Position numbers and translations under genes: made by a program
In this document: piece after piece, positions 33,846 to 45,860 of the stretch
Layout: each line of letters begins with the position of its first letter
Position numbering within the stretch: the first letter of the stretch is position 1
Source of the DNA: Amphibalanus amphitrite
Lineage: Eukaryota > Arthropoda > Thecostraca > Balanomorpha > Balanidae
Assembly (NCBI RefSeq): GCF_019059575.1
Contig: NW_024883457.1
Location: forward strand, 19,146-83,145
Direction: 5' to 3'
Length of the DNA: 64,000 nucleotides
Notes under the pieces: generated by a model
Databases searched by the model: none
The model's input: only the letters and a program-made list of their open reading frames with translations
Told to the model about the DNA's origin: nothing

Positions 33846-35029
33846 TTAACCCGCGCCCTGATGGGGGGGGGCCATTTTGGCCCCCCCCTGTGGTTTTTCT
33901 TAAATAGCGAGAAAACGGCGGCGCGCAGCGCCGCCAAATTTTGGGTACCTTACCGGACATCAATTTGACACCTTCACACAAAATTTCAAGTCACAGGTCA
34001 CCTCAGGTCAGGAGTTATTGAGGTCAAACTGAGGTCATGTTCGAGTAAAAATGAGCAAAAAACATGACATCTTGAAACGCTCACCAATTCTACAGTTAAC
34101 AAGCAATTTTAAAGTTCTTTATGTGGTTGTGTAGAGAAAAGACGGCGCTACAAAACTGCTATCTCGGATTTTCGAAATTTTTGGATTTTGACCCCCAAAA
34201 ATCAAAAAAATTGATTTTTTCAGAAAAACTCAAAAAATTTCCAAAAATTTTTCGAATTTCGAAAAAACCGGAATATATGTGATAGACCCTGCGCTCTTCG
34301 ATATACATACCAAATTTTAGATCGATACCTCTTTTTTTGGCCAAGTTATAGCGAAAAAACTGTTAAAAATTGATGACGTCAAAATTTTGAACTCAATTTT
34401 TAGCAATTCTAGACCTCGTAGCGCAAAACGGAGACCACCATTGAACTCCCCGTGACGAGCTGCATCGAATCGATACCCATTTTATGCAAAAATATTATCA
34501 ACTTTGAAATTTGACCTAATTTGACCTGACCTTGACCTGACCTTGACCTGACCTTGACCAAAACGTGACCTAAGCTGGCCCTAAAGTCTGTCTGACCCAC
34601 ATAATCGCATTTGTCATGTAAAATGGACCATAAAACATGTATCACACGACACTTTCATATTGTGACCCCCCAGTGACCTGACCTCTGTGACCTGACCTGG
34701 TATCAGTGACCTCAAATAGCAAAATATGTGTTTCAAGAACATTTCCCCATCGATGATTTTCAATGAAATGCATTTTACACGATTTTACAACGCATTTTTT
34801 GAAATGCCTGTAAACGGTGAAAATTCGACCTTTGACCTGACCTGTGACGTCATCGGTTTGACCGAGGTCAATGAAATTGGGTCACAAGGTAGTTCCCCGT
34901 TGGGGCTATCCAACACCGTTTACCGCTTGTCGCTATGTTGCGTGGTTCTCGAGATCTGAGGGGGGGGCCAAAATGGCCCCCCCCCATCAGACCGCGTTGC
35001 TCGGCAGACCCCATCTGGGCGCGGGTTAA
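33846..35029 (+). mobile_element. piggyBac-like TTAA MITE (long type, 1184 bp)
   Basis: It begins TTAACCCGCGCCCTGATGGG and ends with the degraded inverse CATCTGGGCGCGGGTTAA. The subterminal hairpins GGGGGGCCATTTTGGCCCCC (left) and GGGGGGCCAAAATGGCCCCC (right) mirror each other. AGGTCA/TGACCT arrays lie at 33990-34035, 34512-34572, 34675-34712 and 34835-34870, with up to six consecutive motifs. Its right TTAA is shared with the next element. Confidence 0.9.
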
Positions 35030-35935
35030 CCCTCGCCCGCACATGGGGGGGGGGGGGTTGCCACCCCCCCAGGCAGTCTTTCTGCTCTGCACTCAACATT
35101 TTTAGAGCTAGAAGGCTGATTTTTCGTATAGCTGCTCGTCTATCCTTTCTCGATGTCCACTGAAAATTTCAAGTTTCTGTGATTTTTGGTTTTGGAGATA
35201 TGACCTTGTTTTTCAGGTCATGTCATGACCCAAATGGCCAATTCTCAACATCTTGCGTTTGCCATGGGCCTTGTGAGCTTTTGACACCCTGATTTCGGCT
35301 TTTTTTGCCAGTCTTACCTCCCACCTATCATGGAACATGTTGTTCGACGATGTACAGGGGTCAAGGTCAGGGTCAAGGTCAACCTAGGTCATCTAAGATA
35401 ATTGCGTTTTAGGCAAGCTGAATTTACTTTTTGTGAAGTTTTTTTACTGCATTTTTGGTAAAAGCTTCTCAGATCATGATTTCATGTGATATGGACCCAA
35501 AAACAATCGGTGCACACATCAGTATACACACAGACACACACAGACATACAAACACATATAATTGACCTTGACCTAACTTGACCTGAAATGACCTCGGCAG
35601 CAAAATTCTGGTCGGATAGTGTGACAAAGAGGTTCTAGCTGGCTTGGCACCAGAAAACAGCATCGTCATCGGTATTTGATAAGCAGCGCACTTGATATCC
35701 AACGGTGACCCAAAACAGCAACATTTTTTAGTTTGACCTGACCTGGAAGGTCAATGACTGACCTGAGAAGGTAAAACTGGGTATCATTGGATTCGTCTCT
35801 TCCCAAAGAATCTTTTTGGTCTTTACTGCTAAGCTCTATCTCCAACAGGAACGAAATGGCGCGGGGGGGTGGCAACCACCCCCCCCCCCATGTGCGTTCT
35901 AGGATGGGAAAATGTCATGTGCGGGCGAGGGTTAA
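35026..35935 (-). mobile_element. piggyBac-like TTAA MITE (short type, 910 bp)
   Basis: It begins TTAACCCTCGCCCGCACATG plus a G-run with GTTGCCACCCCCC, and ends CATGTGCGGGCGAGGGTTAA. The paired hairpin GGGGGTGGCAACCACCCCC lies near the right end. TGACCT/AGGTCA clusters lie at 35365-35400, 35562-35600 and 35733-35775. It is fused to the previous element through a single TTAA. Confidence 0.9.
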
Positions 35936-36895
35936 TTACTGGTGAAGCCAAACATTGCAAGCAACCCAAAGATCGCAACACTCTGGCCTCCCTTCAACGC
36001 GCCTTTTTTTTCCTTGGGCGTGTTCTTAGAATCACTGGGAACGATGGCAATCAACAGCACCAGTCATTTGCCTTTGTAGATAATTGATTCACGTTCAGGC
36101 CCTAGCTTGAGGGCACTGCGTGTTCGCAGCTGACGCATTGGTTTTCCGGTTTCTCCATCGGTTTTTGCGGTCGCATCGGTTTTCGGAAAACCGATGGGAC
36201 GGTCACTGCAGGTCGTAAACAGTCCGTGGATGAAGCTGGCAGCCCGAACTTTATATTTGGTCCTAACCAATTACCATTGATCATAATTGGTGATATTGGC
36301 GTGAGGACATTGCCAATTTAGTAAACGTACGTGGGGAGGGGGGGGGGGAGGGGTTAGGTGTACCATGTCTTTTTTGTGTGTGTGATCGAATCAAATACTA
36401 AACCATGCAATGGAATGATTCGAAATACATTGAACTGAACTGAACTGAACTGAACATATACCTACCAAAAATCCTAGTTTTTATGCGTCGTCCTGATGAC
36501 TTAAATGAGCTGATGCTGATGAATTAGTGGACAGAAGCTTGTGAGAGGCAGCTATTATTGCTGATGTGCCCTATCCTGCGCTCCTCTGCTGTTTTTTTTT
36601 CTGAGGATTCTATAAGGAAACATTCGTCAAGAAAGACCTCTACTAGATTATTGAGTTTAATATTAATAAGTAGGCCACCCATCCAGGGTTTGTAATCGCG
36701 GTGGATGCGTTTGTGAAGGATTACTTAGGACTGAGCGTCTCCTGGGTAAGCCCGGCTAAGATTCCCTGAATCAGGATTGCCAGAGCACTCAAACATTTGT
36801 TTTGAATCACCTGATGTTAGGTAGTTCATTGCGCTTACATAAACTCACGCTGTAGCAGTTACGGCAAATTCAGGCAATGTTTCTCTGGGACCTGC

Positions 36896-36897
<2 letters not shown>

Positions 36898-36992
<95 letters not shown>
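36898..36992 (+). repeat. (CT)n microsatellite
   Basis: Close to 47 CT units with one TT interruption. The minus-strand poly-Arg-Glu reading is an artefact. Confidence 0.98.
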
Positions 36993-37532
36993 GTACCGCC
37001 AACGAGAACTTTTGCTTTTTTCCCGAGCACTGCCACTGGAATTTGATTTTCCGTCCCAAACACGTTTATATGTAAATTATGCATGCAACAATGACCTTTC
37101 TCGGCTTTTACACCTTTTGTCTCCGATCGATGCCAATAGGACTTTCATTTTCCTTTTCGGGGTGCCCAGAATTTTGCGTCCTCGGCTTTCACCAGGCAGA
37201 TTTGCGTGCTGATGATGCAAGAAAAAATCCAGCTCGATATTTCGGCAATGTTTCGTACCTAAATAGCGTAGCGCATCGCCGGCATCGGGATTCTCAGATT
37301 TCGCTCACATTTTCCGTCAGCGATAAAGAAGGTCTTATTGCACGTAGTACGTACATACCTACTTTGCTTTGCAGATAAACACCATTATTTCAAACACGGT
37401 TTTGTCATTGAACCATGGTTACAATAAATATTTTCTAAGGTCGCTTTTCTGAATCCTGCGTTCACTGAGCTCGTTTCTGAGCTCCAAGTATCCGACACGG
37501 TTTGGAAATCAGCTGCAAAACACTTACAGAGC

Positions 37533-37552
37533 CGCGTCATTCTCTGTTTCAG
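37533..37552 (+). promoter_or_regulatory. Candidate 3' splice site in the receptor 5' UTR
   Basis: The pyrimidine-rich CATTCTCTGTTTCAG ends at 37552. It would begin an exon with about 151 nt of 5' UTR before the ATG at 37704. An in-frame TAG at 37593-37595 shows the coding region cannot extend further upstream in this exon. Confidence 0.55.
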
Positions 37553-37703
37553 ACGGAAGTAGTCGCTGGGTGCTGCCGCATTGCGCTGCTAGTAGCTCGC
37601 TCTTGGCCCGTTGGCGCCAGTGGGTGGCCGGGTGAGAGGACTGCTCTGCGGGCGGTGGGCCTCTGCAGTGCGCCGCGCTCGCTCCGCCGCCGCTGTGGTA
37701 GAG

Positions 37704-38754
37704 ATGAACGGGTCGGGGATGGCCGCGGGGATGGCCGAGCGGCTGATGCTGTCGGGCGGGGTCGGCTGGCCGGCCGACGACGCGCCGCCGCCGTCCAGCG
37801 AGCCGGTCAGCAGCGCCTCCAGCACGGTCAGCCCGGACGCCCAGCACGTCAGCCCCGGCCGCGACGAGTACCTGGCCACCATCGAGATCTGCGTGCTGTT
37901 CGCCATCTTCCTGATGGCGCTGGTGGGCAACAGCAGCATCCTGCTGGCGCTGCAGGGCATCCGCGCCGAGCGGCGCATGTCGCGCGTCCACTACTTCATG
38001 CTGCACCTCAGCGTGGCAGACATCCTGGTGGCGTTCTTCAACGTGCTGCCCCAGCTGGCCTGGGACATCACGTACCGCTTCGTGGGGCCCAACCTGCTCT
38101 GCAAGCTGGTCAAGTACTCCCAGGTGCTGACGCTCTACCTGTCCACTTTCATCCTCGTGGCGATGGCCATCGACCGCTACCACGTCATCTACGGCCGGAC
38201 GACGTTCCACTCCAACTCCATCATCTGCGCGCGCTACATGGTCCGCCTGGCGTGGCTGTTCGCGGCGCTGTGCGCCCTCCCGCAGCTGTTCATCTTCTCC
38301 GTGCAGCAGCTGCCGTCGGGGGAGCGCGACTGCTGGGGCACCTTCCGCTTCAGCTGGGGCGAGCGCGCCTACATCATCTGGTTCAGCAGCGTGGTGTTCC
38401 TGGTGCCGCTGATGATCATCGCCTTCTGCTACTCGGCGATGACGTACCGGATCTACCAGTGCTCGCGGCAGGGCCAGGCGGCGCCAGCCAGCTCGTTCGA
38501 GCCGGTGGGCAGCCAGGTGTGCTGGGAGAGTCAGCCGGAGACGCTGTGCTGCCTGCAGCTGGAGCTGCGCGTCCGCTCGCGGCCCGGCACCGCCGCCGAG
38601 CACCGCGTGCAGGTGTGCGACGAGCGGCGCCGCATCAGCGCCGCCAAGGTGCAGTCGGTGAAGCTGACACTGTGCGTGGTGCTGTGCTTCGTGGTGTGCT
38701 GGGCGCCCTTCTGCTGCACGCAGTTCTACCTCACCTTCTTCCCACCGCAGGACA
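37704..38754 (+). CDS. Oxytocin/vasopressin-like (inotocin-type) receptor, exon 1: N-terminus to TM6
   Basis: This exon encodes residues 1-350 of a class A GPCR that would sit in the plasma membrane and couple a nonapeptide hormone to G proteins. TM1 has LVGNSS (residues 74-79) and TM2 LSVADILVAFF. FFNVLPQLAWDITYRF leads into LLCKLVKYSQ, the stretch most diagnostic of vasopressin/oxytocin receptors. DRY is at 157-159 and RDCWGTF in loop 2 holds the disulphide Cys (about 210, partner about 133). TM5 ends SAMTYRIY and TM6 has CWAP (332-335). N2-G-S is a glycosylation sequon. The ATG at 37704 is the first in frame after a stop, with G at -3. The exon ends at donor GTGAGT (38755), phase 1. CCAP or other neuropeptide receptors are less likely. 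Codons are strongly GC-ending, unlike the flanks. Confidence 0.93.
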
Positions 38755-38788
38755 GTGAGTCAGCCGCATCGGGCAGAGGCGGGGGGAG

Positions 38789-38792
<4 letters not shown>

Positions 38793-38859
<67 letters not shown>

Positions 38860-38872
38860 TGGGGAAGAGAGA
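38793..38872 (+). repeat. (GA)n microsatellite
   Basis: About 30 GA units followed by GGGAGAGAGTGGGGAAGAGA. It starts 38 bp after the exon 1 donor. Confidence 0.97.
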
Positions 38873-39517
38873 GCATGCTTTTTGTTGCATGGCCTTGGAG
38901 CACACGTGCATGGCCATGGAGTGTGCCACGCAGTACTTAACTCAATACCTACATGGCTAATGTCCTCGAGAAGCAATAGATTCTTCATTAACATCCATTC
39001 CTATCAGTCACAAAAGTGTGAACAATGAACACTGAATTCTGTGGTAATGCAAACACGCTGAGCATCTGTAGTTGTTTGATTGGTAGCTTTCGCTCTCTTG
39101 TTATTGACCTAGCGTGCTTCAGTTCCTGTTTGTTCGTTATCAGTCGCAATGCTATTTTCAACGCTGTAATTTGCAGTCTCTGGGGCTGCGGTCTATCCTG
39201 TTGGCCTTCCGCGAAATGATGTCTCAGGGATGCGCGACCTAACATAGATTTGACTAGTTATTGAAGCAAAATATGTGGAAGTAATCATTTCTCGGAATCA
39301 TGTAATCCTAGTTATTATGCCGACAGCTATATAGGTTTTAACACCGTTTAATATCATTCATTATTATCACTAACAATTATTCATATTACTGATATTATTA
39401 TTCACCACTGGTGAAACATTGGAACATTGAAAGGTTGACAAAAGTATATTATGCTTAATACCAAGCACATTTTTTCCTGACATTACCTATCTACCCGCTC
39501 CCCACTGGGGTCTGCGT

Positions 39518-40682
39518 ATAACACGCCCTACTGGGGGGGGGGGGAGCTATTCATAGCCCCCCTCCTAACTCCGAAACTACTGGGCCGATCGTCAAAATTC
39601 AAACGGCGTCTGATAGCCCCGGAAGAACTGTCGGACGAAACCTAATTTCATTGACCTCGAGGTCACTGATGACGTCACAGGTCAGGTCAAAGTAAAAATT
39701 ATTAGCATTTTGGCTTGTTCACGTTTTGGGCTCTGGCCGCCGTCTTACAAGTCAGATCAGGCTCATTTTTGGTTCACACACTCATGAACAGATGCTCTAG
39801 ATACCCTGAGGGTACCAAACTTGTACTTCGATTTTCAGGTCAAGGTCAGGTCATCACAGGTCACGAAAATATTATATCATGCGTCGGTCACGTGACACAT
39901 GTTTTATGGTCCATTTAGGCCAAAGATTTCGAATTTGATGTCGTCTGTGTCATTCGAGGTCATTTTGAGTCGAATTTAGCTTAGGTCAGGTCACTTTCAG
40001 GTAAAAAAGGTCAAATTTTGAAGTAATAATTTTTCAACAGAAAAGGTGTCTATTGGATGCAGTTTGAGCTCAGGAACACGATGGTGCTATTTATATTGGC
40101 GTACGATGTCAAATATGTGGTGAAAAATTGATTTGAAAAATTAATAATTGTGATTTTTTTTTGCAATATTGCGTATAACTTGGCCATTTTTGAAGATATT
40201 TAGCTAAAACTTGCTAGAGTTAGTCATAATAACGGGTTCTATCACATATATTCCGGTTTTTTCGAAAAGTCAAAAACTTTTTGAAAAAATGCATAAATTT
40301 AAATTTCGAATTTTATTATATAGTTTTTTTTTTCGAAATTTTTAAAATTTCGAAAATCCGAGATAGCATTTTGATAGCGAAGTCTATTTTGAGTCCTCTC
40401 ATGCAAAGAAATAAGATCTAGCTTAAAAACTTAGCCCGTGGGAGCGATTGCCGTGGTTCAATGTTTTGCGTCGAAATCGGCCGAACATGACGTCACTCTG
40501 ACGTCATTTCCGGCCGACCTATGGTAGCTACGAAGTTCAAATTTTGATACAAGGTGTCAAGTTGATGCAGCCGAAGGTACTGAAAGTTTGGCGTTGATAC
40601 GTCAAGCGGTTTGGAAGTTATTACAGAAAAACGGGAGGGGGGCTATGAATAGCCCCCCCCCCCCCAGTGGGGCGCGGGTTAA
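39518..40682 (-). mobile_element. piggyBac-like TTAA MITE (long type) in intron 1
   Basis: The left end is degraded (ATAACACGCCCTACTGGGGG) and the right end reads CCCCAGTGGGGCGCGGGTTAA. The subterminal hairpins are G-run AGCTATTCATAGC C-run and G-run GCTATGAATAGC C-run. The interior is inverted relative to 33846-35029: GACACATGTTTTATGGTCCA versus TGGACCATAAAACATGTATC, and both contain ATCACATATATTCCGG or its inverse. AGGTCA sites lie at 39655-39690, 39838-39865 and 39955-40015. Confidence 0.85.
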
Positions 40683-42235
40683 TAATTTAACTTTAATTTC
40701 CTTGTGTAAAAAAAAAAAAAAACGAAGCATGATCGTTAAGTAATTGCATTTGCTCCGTTTTCAACTTAAATAAAAAAAAATGCCAATGATTTCTTTAAAC
40801 TGTTCTTGTTAGAGTGTGCCTGTTTGATTTGCCTACACAAGTCCTACAAAATGTTTTTTTTTTTTAGAGATGATACAAAAAGTACAATCTTCCAATGTTT
40901 ATGATAATATAAAACATTATTGTATTTACGATTCATATGCAATGCAAATCGATATTCAGGACGTATGAATAAAGTGTGCCATATATAGTAACTTTATCTT
41001 TATGCCGTGAATAATGATATTAGGGCAGAAAGGGCTATTTAAGTGTGACGAATTGCGAAGTCCTCATCTATCTGGAGCCTAATAATTCACTCATTTGTAA
41101 AATTGCCTGCGACCGCCACGCCAGTGACACTAAGAAAGCCGCCGCATTACCAACGTGGATACCCGTGCCCAAACTGTGGTAAAAAAGGGCGCGTACCAGC
41201 TCCATCTTTTACGAGCTGAGCGCCGTGTGGTCCAAAGGTAAGAGCACTTAAAACCAGACCGTTTTCTCCGCGGCCGTCGTTGAACTTTCGCTGCCCGGCA
41301 CTAAGATGCTCCAGCCGCCATTAGAACTGCCGGCTGCCGCTGAATGATCTGCCGTCCAAATTTTATAAACCAAAGCATTGTCCGCTCCCGGACCGTGGCG
41401 AATTCGAGCAAACGCGTCGCCACGGCTCGCAGCCAGCCAGAAAGGCAGCTGCAGAAAACAGTGCGCGGTACGAACGGCTTGTGACCTGGCGAGAATCAGC
41501 GTCTGGGCCGGCGGTCACCCCTCCCCGGCTGGGCGGGCCGGTTCAGAGCAGCGCCGCGCTCTGACAGCCTGAAATGGGCTCGTTTGCGGCCGTCTCTCCG
41601 CGCCTGTGAGTGCGCTCAGCTGCGCGTGGTCAGCAGCCACAGGTGCCCGGTAACAGCTCGACAGCGCGACCCGGTCCTTCCCGGCGAGCACTCACGGCAG
41701 GCGGGGCCGGCGGCGCGGCGGGGCACTTAGGCGAGGGAGGGACTGTGCTCTGTGCCGGACAGGCCGCTGTCCGGCGCCGAGACAGACATGACGCGCCTAC
41801 CTGGGTACTTAGCGCTGCACGGCCACTGCACAACATCAATGCATGATCGTGCTCGGTCGTTTCTGTATGTAGCTTATAGGGAAGCTTGTGGTCTGTTTGA
41901 TCGATTTTGCGCGGTGCTTTGCGAATGAAATTGGCTAGAACGACTCGCTTTGTCGGTACAAAGTGTTCGAGGAAAGTTCTGAATGAGACCGAGTGGATTT
42001 ATACTGATGAATATAATAAAGATAAAAGATATCGATGAAACATTTAATTCGTACTTAAGTTGATTGCAGGAGCCTTCATTTCTCCTACGCTGTGCATTTT
42101 GAAAGTCAATCTGTTTACCATATTTAGAATGGAATAAATTTGTCATATGCATTCCCATCGTACACGGTATGCCAATAAGCCCACGGTATACCCCAGACGT
42201 TCAGCTGTACCATGACCCGTGTTTGTCCGTTTCAG

Positions 42236-42348
42236 CGTCCAAGCTACCGGCGGTGTTTGTGATCCTGCTGCTGCTGGCCAGTCTCAACTCGTGCACCAAC
42301 CCCTGGATCTACCTGTGCTTCAGCAAGGACGTCACTGTCCAGCTGAAG
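42236..42348 (+). CDS. Oxytocin/vasopressin-like receptor, exon 2: TM7
   Basis: A 113-bp exon preceded by GTCCGTTTCAG and followed by GTGAGA. Its first two bases complete the split codon from exon 1 (A+CG, Thr), so the phases match. It encodes SKLPAVFVILLLLASLNSCT, then NPWIYLCFS and KDVTVQLK. This is TM7 with the NPxxY motif as NPWIY (residues 372-376) and the start of helix 8. LLASLNSC.NPWIY is close to the vasopressin/oxytocin receptor pattern. The exon ends in phase 0. Confidence 0.93.
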
Positions 42349-44811
42349 GTGAGACTGCACCCGCCGACCCACTGACAGACCCTGGTGGAGCTGTTGTGGC
42401 CGGGATTTGTGTCGGAGGGGAGGAATTGTGTAGTATATTGATGCTGATCTAGCTCTTCGTACCACCTACACATTGATGTGGATGACTTTCCGGTGTGTGG
42501 TGCGCAAGTATCGAAAAAGCAAGTGAGCAATGTTTAGGGATTAGCGGCTCACGTGTTACCGCACGTGATAGCTGATTTCCGTCGGCGAGCATTCATAGAA
42601 GGCAACAAGCACCACACTAGTCACAGTGTATGGGTATAGATAGCAGACACTGGTTACATCAAGGACTGAAGGATCACTTTTAGCGTATTGTTTTCAGTCA
42701 GCTATGACGCGTGCAAAAAAAAAAAAAACAACAGTAACTGCGATATTGCATTTGCTGAAGTATTTCCGCTGAAATCGATACGCCAGAGCATGGTATGAGC
42801 CTGACATTTCCCCGGCCTAGTTTCCTCAGCTCTGCCCCCGGGTCAATACATCCACTTAGCCGCTGCGTTTCGATGCAACCCACGTGCGTGTAACAAATAC
42901 ACGGGCGCATGACGCTCGTACTGACGTCCTAGGCGGAGCTTTATTTTCCATCGCTGATGTGAACCAGTGTTCCGCTGTGATGAATTACTAGCCGCGTTCA
43001 GATGCATTACGGATCACTTCAATAGAAAATTCGTATCAGCTCGGAGAAACAATTTCACAAAAGATAAAAATTTAAGTACCTTTTTTCTAAATACTTTAAA
43101 CACTAAACAAAAATTGAAGCATTTTGCTAGTGCACTTTGCAAATCCCAATCCATATTCACCGTCACTCGGGTCGCTCCCGCAAAATGAATCCAGCACTAA
43201 TCGCTGAGTGTTGCTGGTCTGCGTGCTATGACAGGAAGATAATTATCAATTATCATCGACGGAGAGGCAATGGAGTTATTGGCTTTGGCCGACCACATCG
43301 AGACTAGCGTGGCAACATGTCAGAACTAGGAAGACCAGGGTATATAGGGGAAGGGAGCATCAGGGTAGGGGAAGGAAAGGCCAGGACGGGGAAGGAAAGG
43401 CCAGGATGGGGAAGGGAGCACCGTTAGCTGGGGAAGGGAAGAACAGAGTGGAGGATGAGAGGTAATGAAAGCTTATAATAAGGGGACAAGGGACAGCGCG
43501 GATGCGGCTACAGACGCTCACGTTCCAGGGCGAGGAGGGGGCTCTGGCCGGTCGCACCCGAGCAGCGTCGACCGCTAAGGAGCGGCCAGGACGACTCGTG
43601 TCGCGGCCAACGAATGTCCATCGGCCGCTCCGCAGTAAACGGTCGAACGATACGAGCGCTGCTGGGCGTCCGTCAGCTACTGATTTAGCTGCGAGTCACG
43701 AGCGGCGAATCATTGCGGCTGTGTGAGAGACACCACATCGACACCCCCCCCCCCTCCCCCTGTGACCGGAGACTGCTGGTCGGCCGTCAGTGTTGAGGCT
43801 AGTGATGTCAGATGCAGATAATTTGGAAACAGATCCCAAACCAAATACCTACCAACTGAAAACAAGGAAGAGCACGAAAACCAAACCAACATCAGAATTG
43901 GATAGAAATACTAACTTTTTGCCGACTTTGGAGCGTCTAATGCCGTAGTCAGCATTCACAATACCAGCAAAATACCAAAAGCAGCAGGACTGAAATACCA
44001 AATACCAAGTTGGTATCGGTTTGGTATCGGTTTACAAAAAAGTTGGCATCCTATTGACATCTCTAGTGGAGGCCTTTATGGACGATAATACCGAACTCTG
44101 ATAGCTGATTAATGCAGAGGGCCTTGGAGCTCAGGACAGCGTACCATTGGCTGGAGTGATCCGCCTCCGTTGGCCAGCAGAGACTGGTTCGGTCCTCTCC
44201 TCCGCTGTTCGGCGGAGCTGGGTGGCTTATTCAGGCTCATGTTTTTATTCCGTGTTATTGTAACGGATAGAGCACTATTGAGAATTAATGCGTCAATGTG
44301 CTGCTGCCGCCGCTCGGTATATCCTCGCGGCCAACCAGCTGCACTGTGCCGCTGCCGCCGCTCGGTATACCTCGGTGCCAACCAGCGCCAGTTCGTAGCG
44401 GTTCATCGGGGTGGCCGTTGCGGCTAGCTGCGCTGTGATTGATCTGGGCTGAGTGGCCGCTAGAAGCCCAGTGAACGTCTCATGCGGCACAGCATAGTCC
44501 AATGACGGGTGTGGTGCACATATGAAACGATATCCCACATACCAGTCCCGCCCCTATCAACTCTTACTCTTAGAGTACATGGGTCAGTTTTCAAACGGTG
44601 CAATCCTGTCGGTCTCCTGTGTCGCAACTATGGTGTTGCCTAGTCAGAGTCATAGTCATGACTGTCATGACCAGTACTGTCCGGTAACAGGCGACTGGGC
44701 AGGTGCTCGAGCGGCCAAGCACCCAGACTTGTGACAGCTCAAGAAAAAAGTGAGCTCGCTCAGCACAACTCCGTCTTATCCGCTCCCGCTCAGCTCCCGC
44801 TCAGTTTACCG

Positions 44812-45245
44812 CGGCTCAGCTCAGCTCACGTTCCGCTCAAACCGGCTGCGCTCCGCTCACGCTCAGCTCAGCTCAGCTCAGTTTCCGCTCAGTTCAGCTC
44901 AGCTCAGTTTCCGCTCAGCTCAGCTCAGCTCAGTTTCCGCTCAGCTCAGCTCAGCTCAGTTTCCGCTCAGCTCAGCTCAGCTCAGTTTCCACTCAGCTCA
45001 GTTTCCGCTCAGCTCAGCTCAGTTTCCGCTCAGCTCAGTTTCTGCTCAGCTCAGCTCAGTTTCCGCTCAGCTCAGTTTCCGCTCAGCTCAGCTCAGTTTC
45101 CGCTCAGCTCAGCTCAGTTTCCGCTCAGCTCAGTTCAGCTCAGCTCAGTTTCCACTCAGCTAAGCTCAGCTCAACTCAGTTCCCGTTCAGCTCAGCTCAG
45201 TTTCCGCTCAATTCAGCTCAGCTCAGTTTCCGCTCAGTTAAATTC
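44812..45245. repeat. AGCTC pentamer repeat with TTTCCGCTC interruptions
   Basis: Higher-order units of CAGCTCAGCTCAGTTTCCGC (about 20-25 bp) repeat through the tract. AGCTC pentamers contain self-complementary AGCT. The 186- and 137-codon Ser/Leu-rich frames here are repeat artefacts. Confidence 0.95.
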
Positions 45246-45652
45246 AATGCCACCCATTGCCGAATGCCGAATGCCACCCATATCTCCGTAACGTGTCGGG
45301 GTCCGGCCAATGACGTCACGGCAATGCGTGTGCTGATTGGTCATGGACATCGAATCATCGGGACACAGGTCGGGACATCACGCCGCAGTGGATAAGGATA
45401 CCAACCGAACGGCTTACAACGGTGCGAACGGGGTGCAATAGAGGAATGTAGCGATTTCCCGACCGATCGCTTCAGTTTGCGGTGTCGAACTACATGGCCT
45501 TTCACCTAGTGACGTCTTTGGTTTGTATATAATATTTTTTCCAGTTTATCATGTTTCTAGTGTTTATAGTGTATCAATATTCAATGCACATTGCATGCGG
45601 TTTTATATTTTTATCCGTTCTCATCATCTTCCAGTGTACCTACTAGAACTGG

Positions 45653-45860
45653 ATCAGCTCAGCTCAGCTAAATCAGCTCAGCTCAATCAGCTCAGCTCAG
45701 CTCGCTCAGCTCAGCTCAGCTCAATCAGCTCAGCTCAGCTCAGCTCAGCTCAATCAGCTCAGCTCAGCTCAATCAGCTCAGCTCAGCTCAGCTCAGCTCA
45801 GCTCAGCTCAAGCTCATTCAGCTGAGCTCAGCTCAAGCTCATTCAGCTCAGCTCAGACAG
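45653..45860. repeat. AGCTC pentamer repeat, second tract
   Basis: The same pentamer is interrupted by CAATCAGCT, and continues loosely to about 45980 with palindromic TGAGCCGGCTCA phrases at 45881-45892 and 45951-45962. Confidence 0.95.

Larger units (their letters stand above)
35936..37552. other. Upstream of receptor gene; no coding exon seen
   Basis: It holds a CGGTTTTCGGAAAACCG palindrome at 36175-36191, a G-run at 36331-36352, a (TGAAC)n repeat at 36433-36455 and a CT microsatellite at 36898-36992. A 5' untranslated exon and promoter of the receptor gene may lie here or further upstream, but I cannot identify them. Confidence 0.45.
38755..42235 (+). other. Receptor intron 1 (3481 bp)
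   Basis: It runs from donor GTGAGT to acceptor TTTCAG. It holds a GA microsatellite (38793-38872), a piggyBac-like MITE (39518-40682) and a CpG-richer stretch at 41219-41850 in which I recognise no exon. Confidence 0.85.

Noticed and set aside
37502..38758. 418-codon plus-strand and 359-codon minus-strand frames over receptor exon 1
   Set aside because: These are shadows of the GC-rich receptor coding frame. Only the frame at 37704 encodes conserved GPCR motifs.
41205..41270. GTGTGGTCCAAAGGTAAGAGCA, faintly like a tRNA D-arm region
   Set aside because: No acceptor stem, anticodon arm or T-arm can be aligned around it. I found no tRNA or rRNA in the window.
44731..45291. 186-codon Ser/Leu-rich frame
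   Set aside because: Translation of the AGCTC pentamer repeat.
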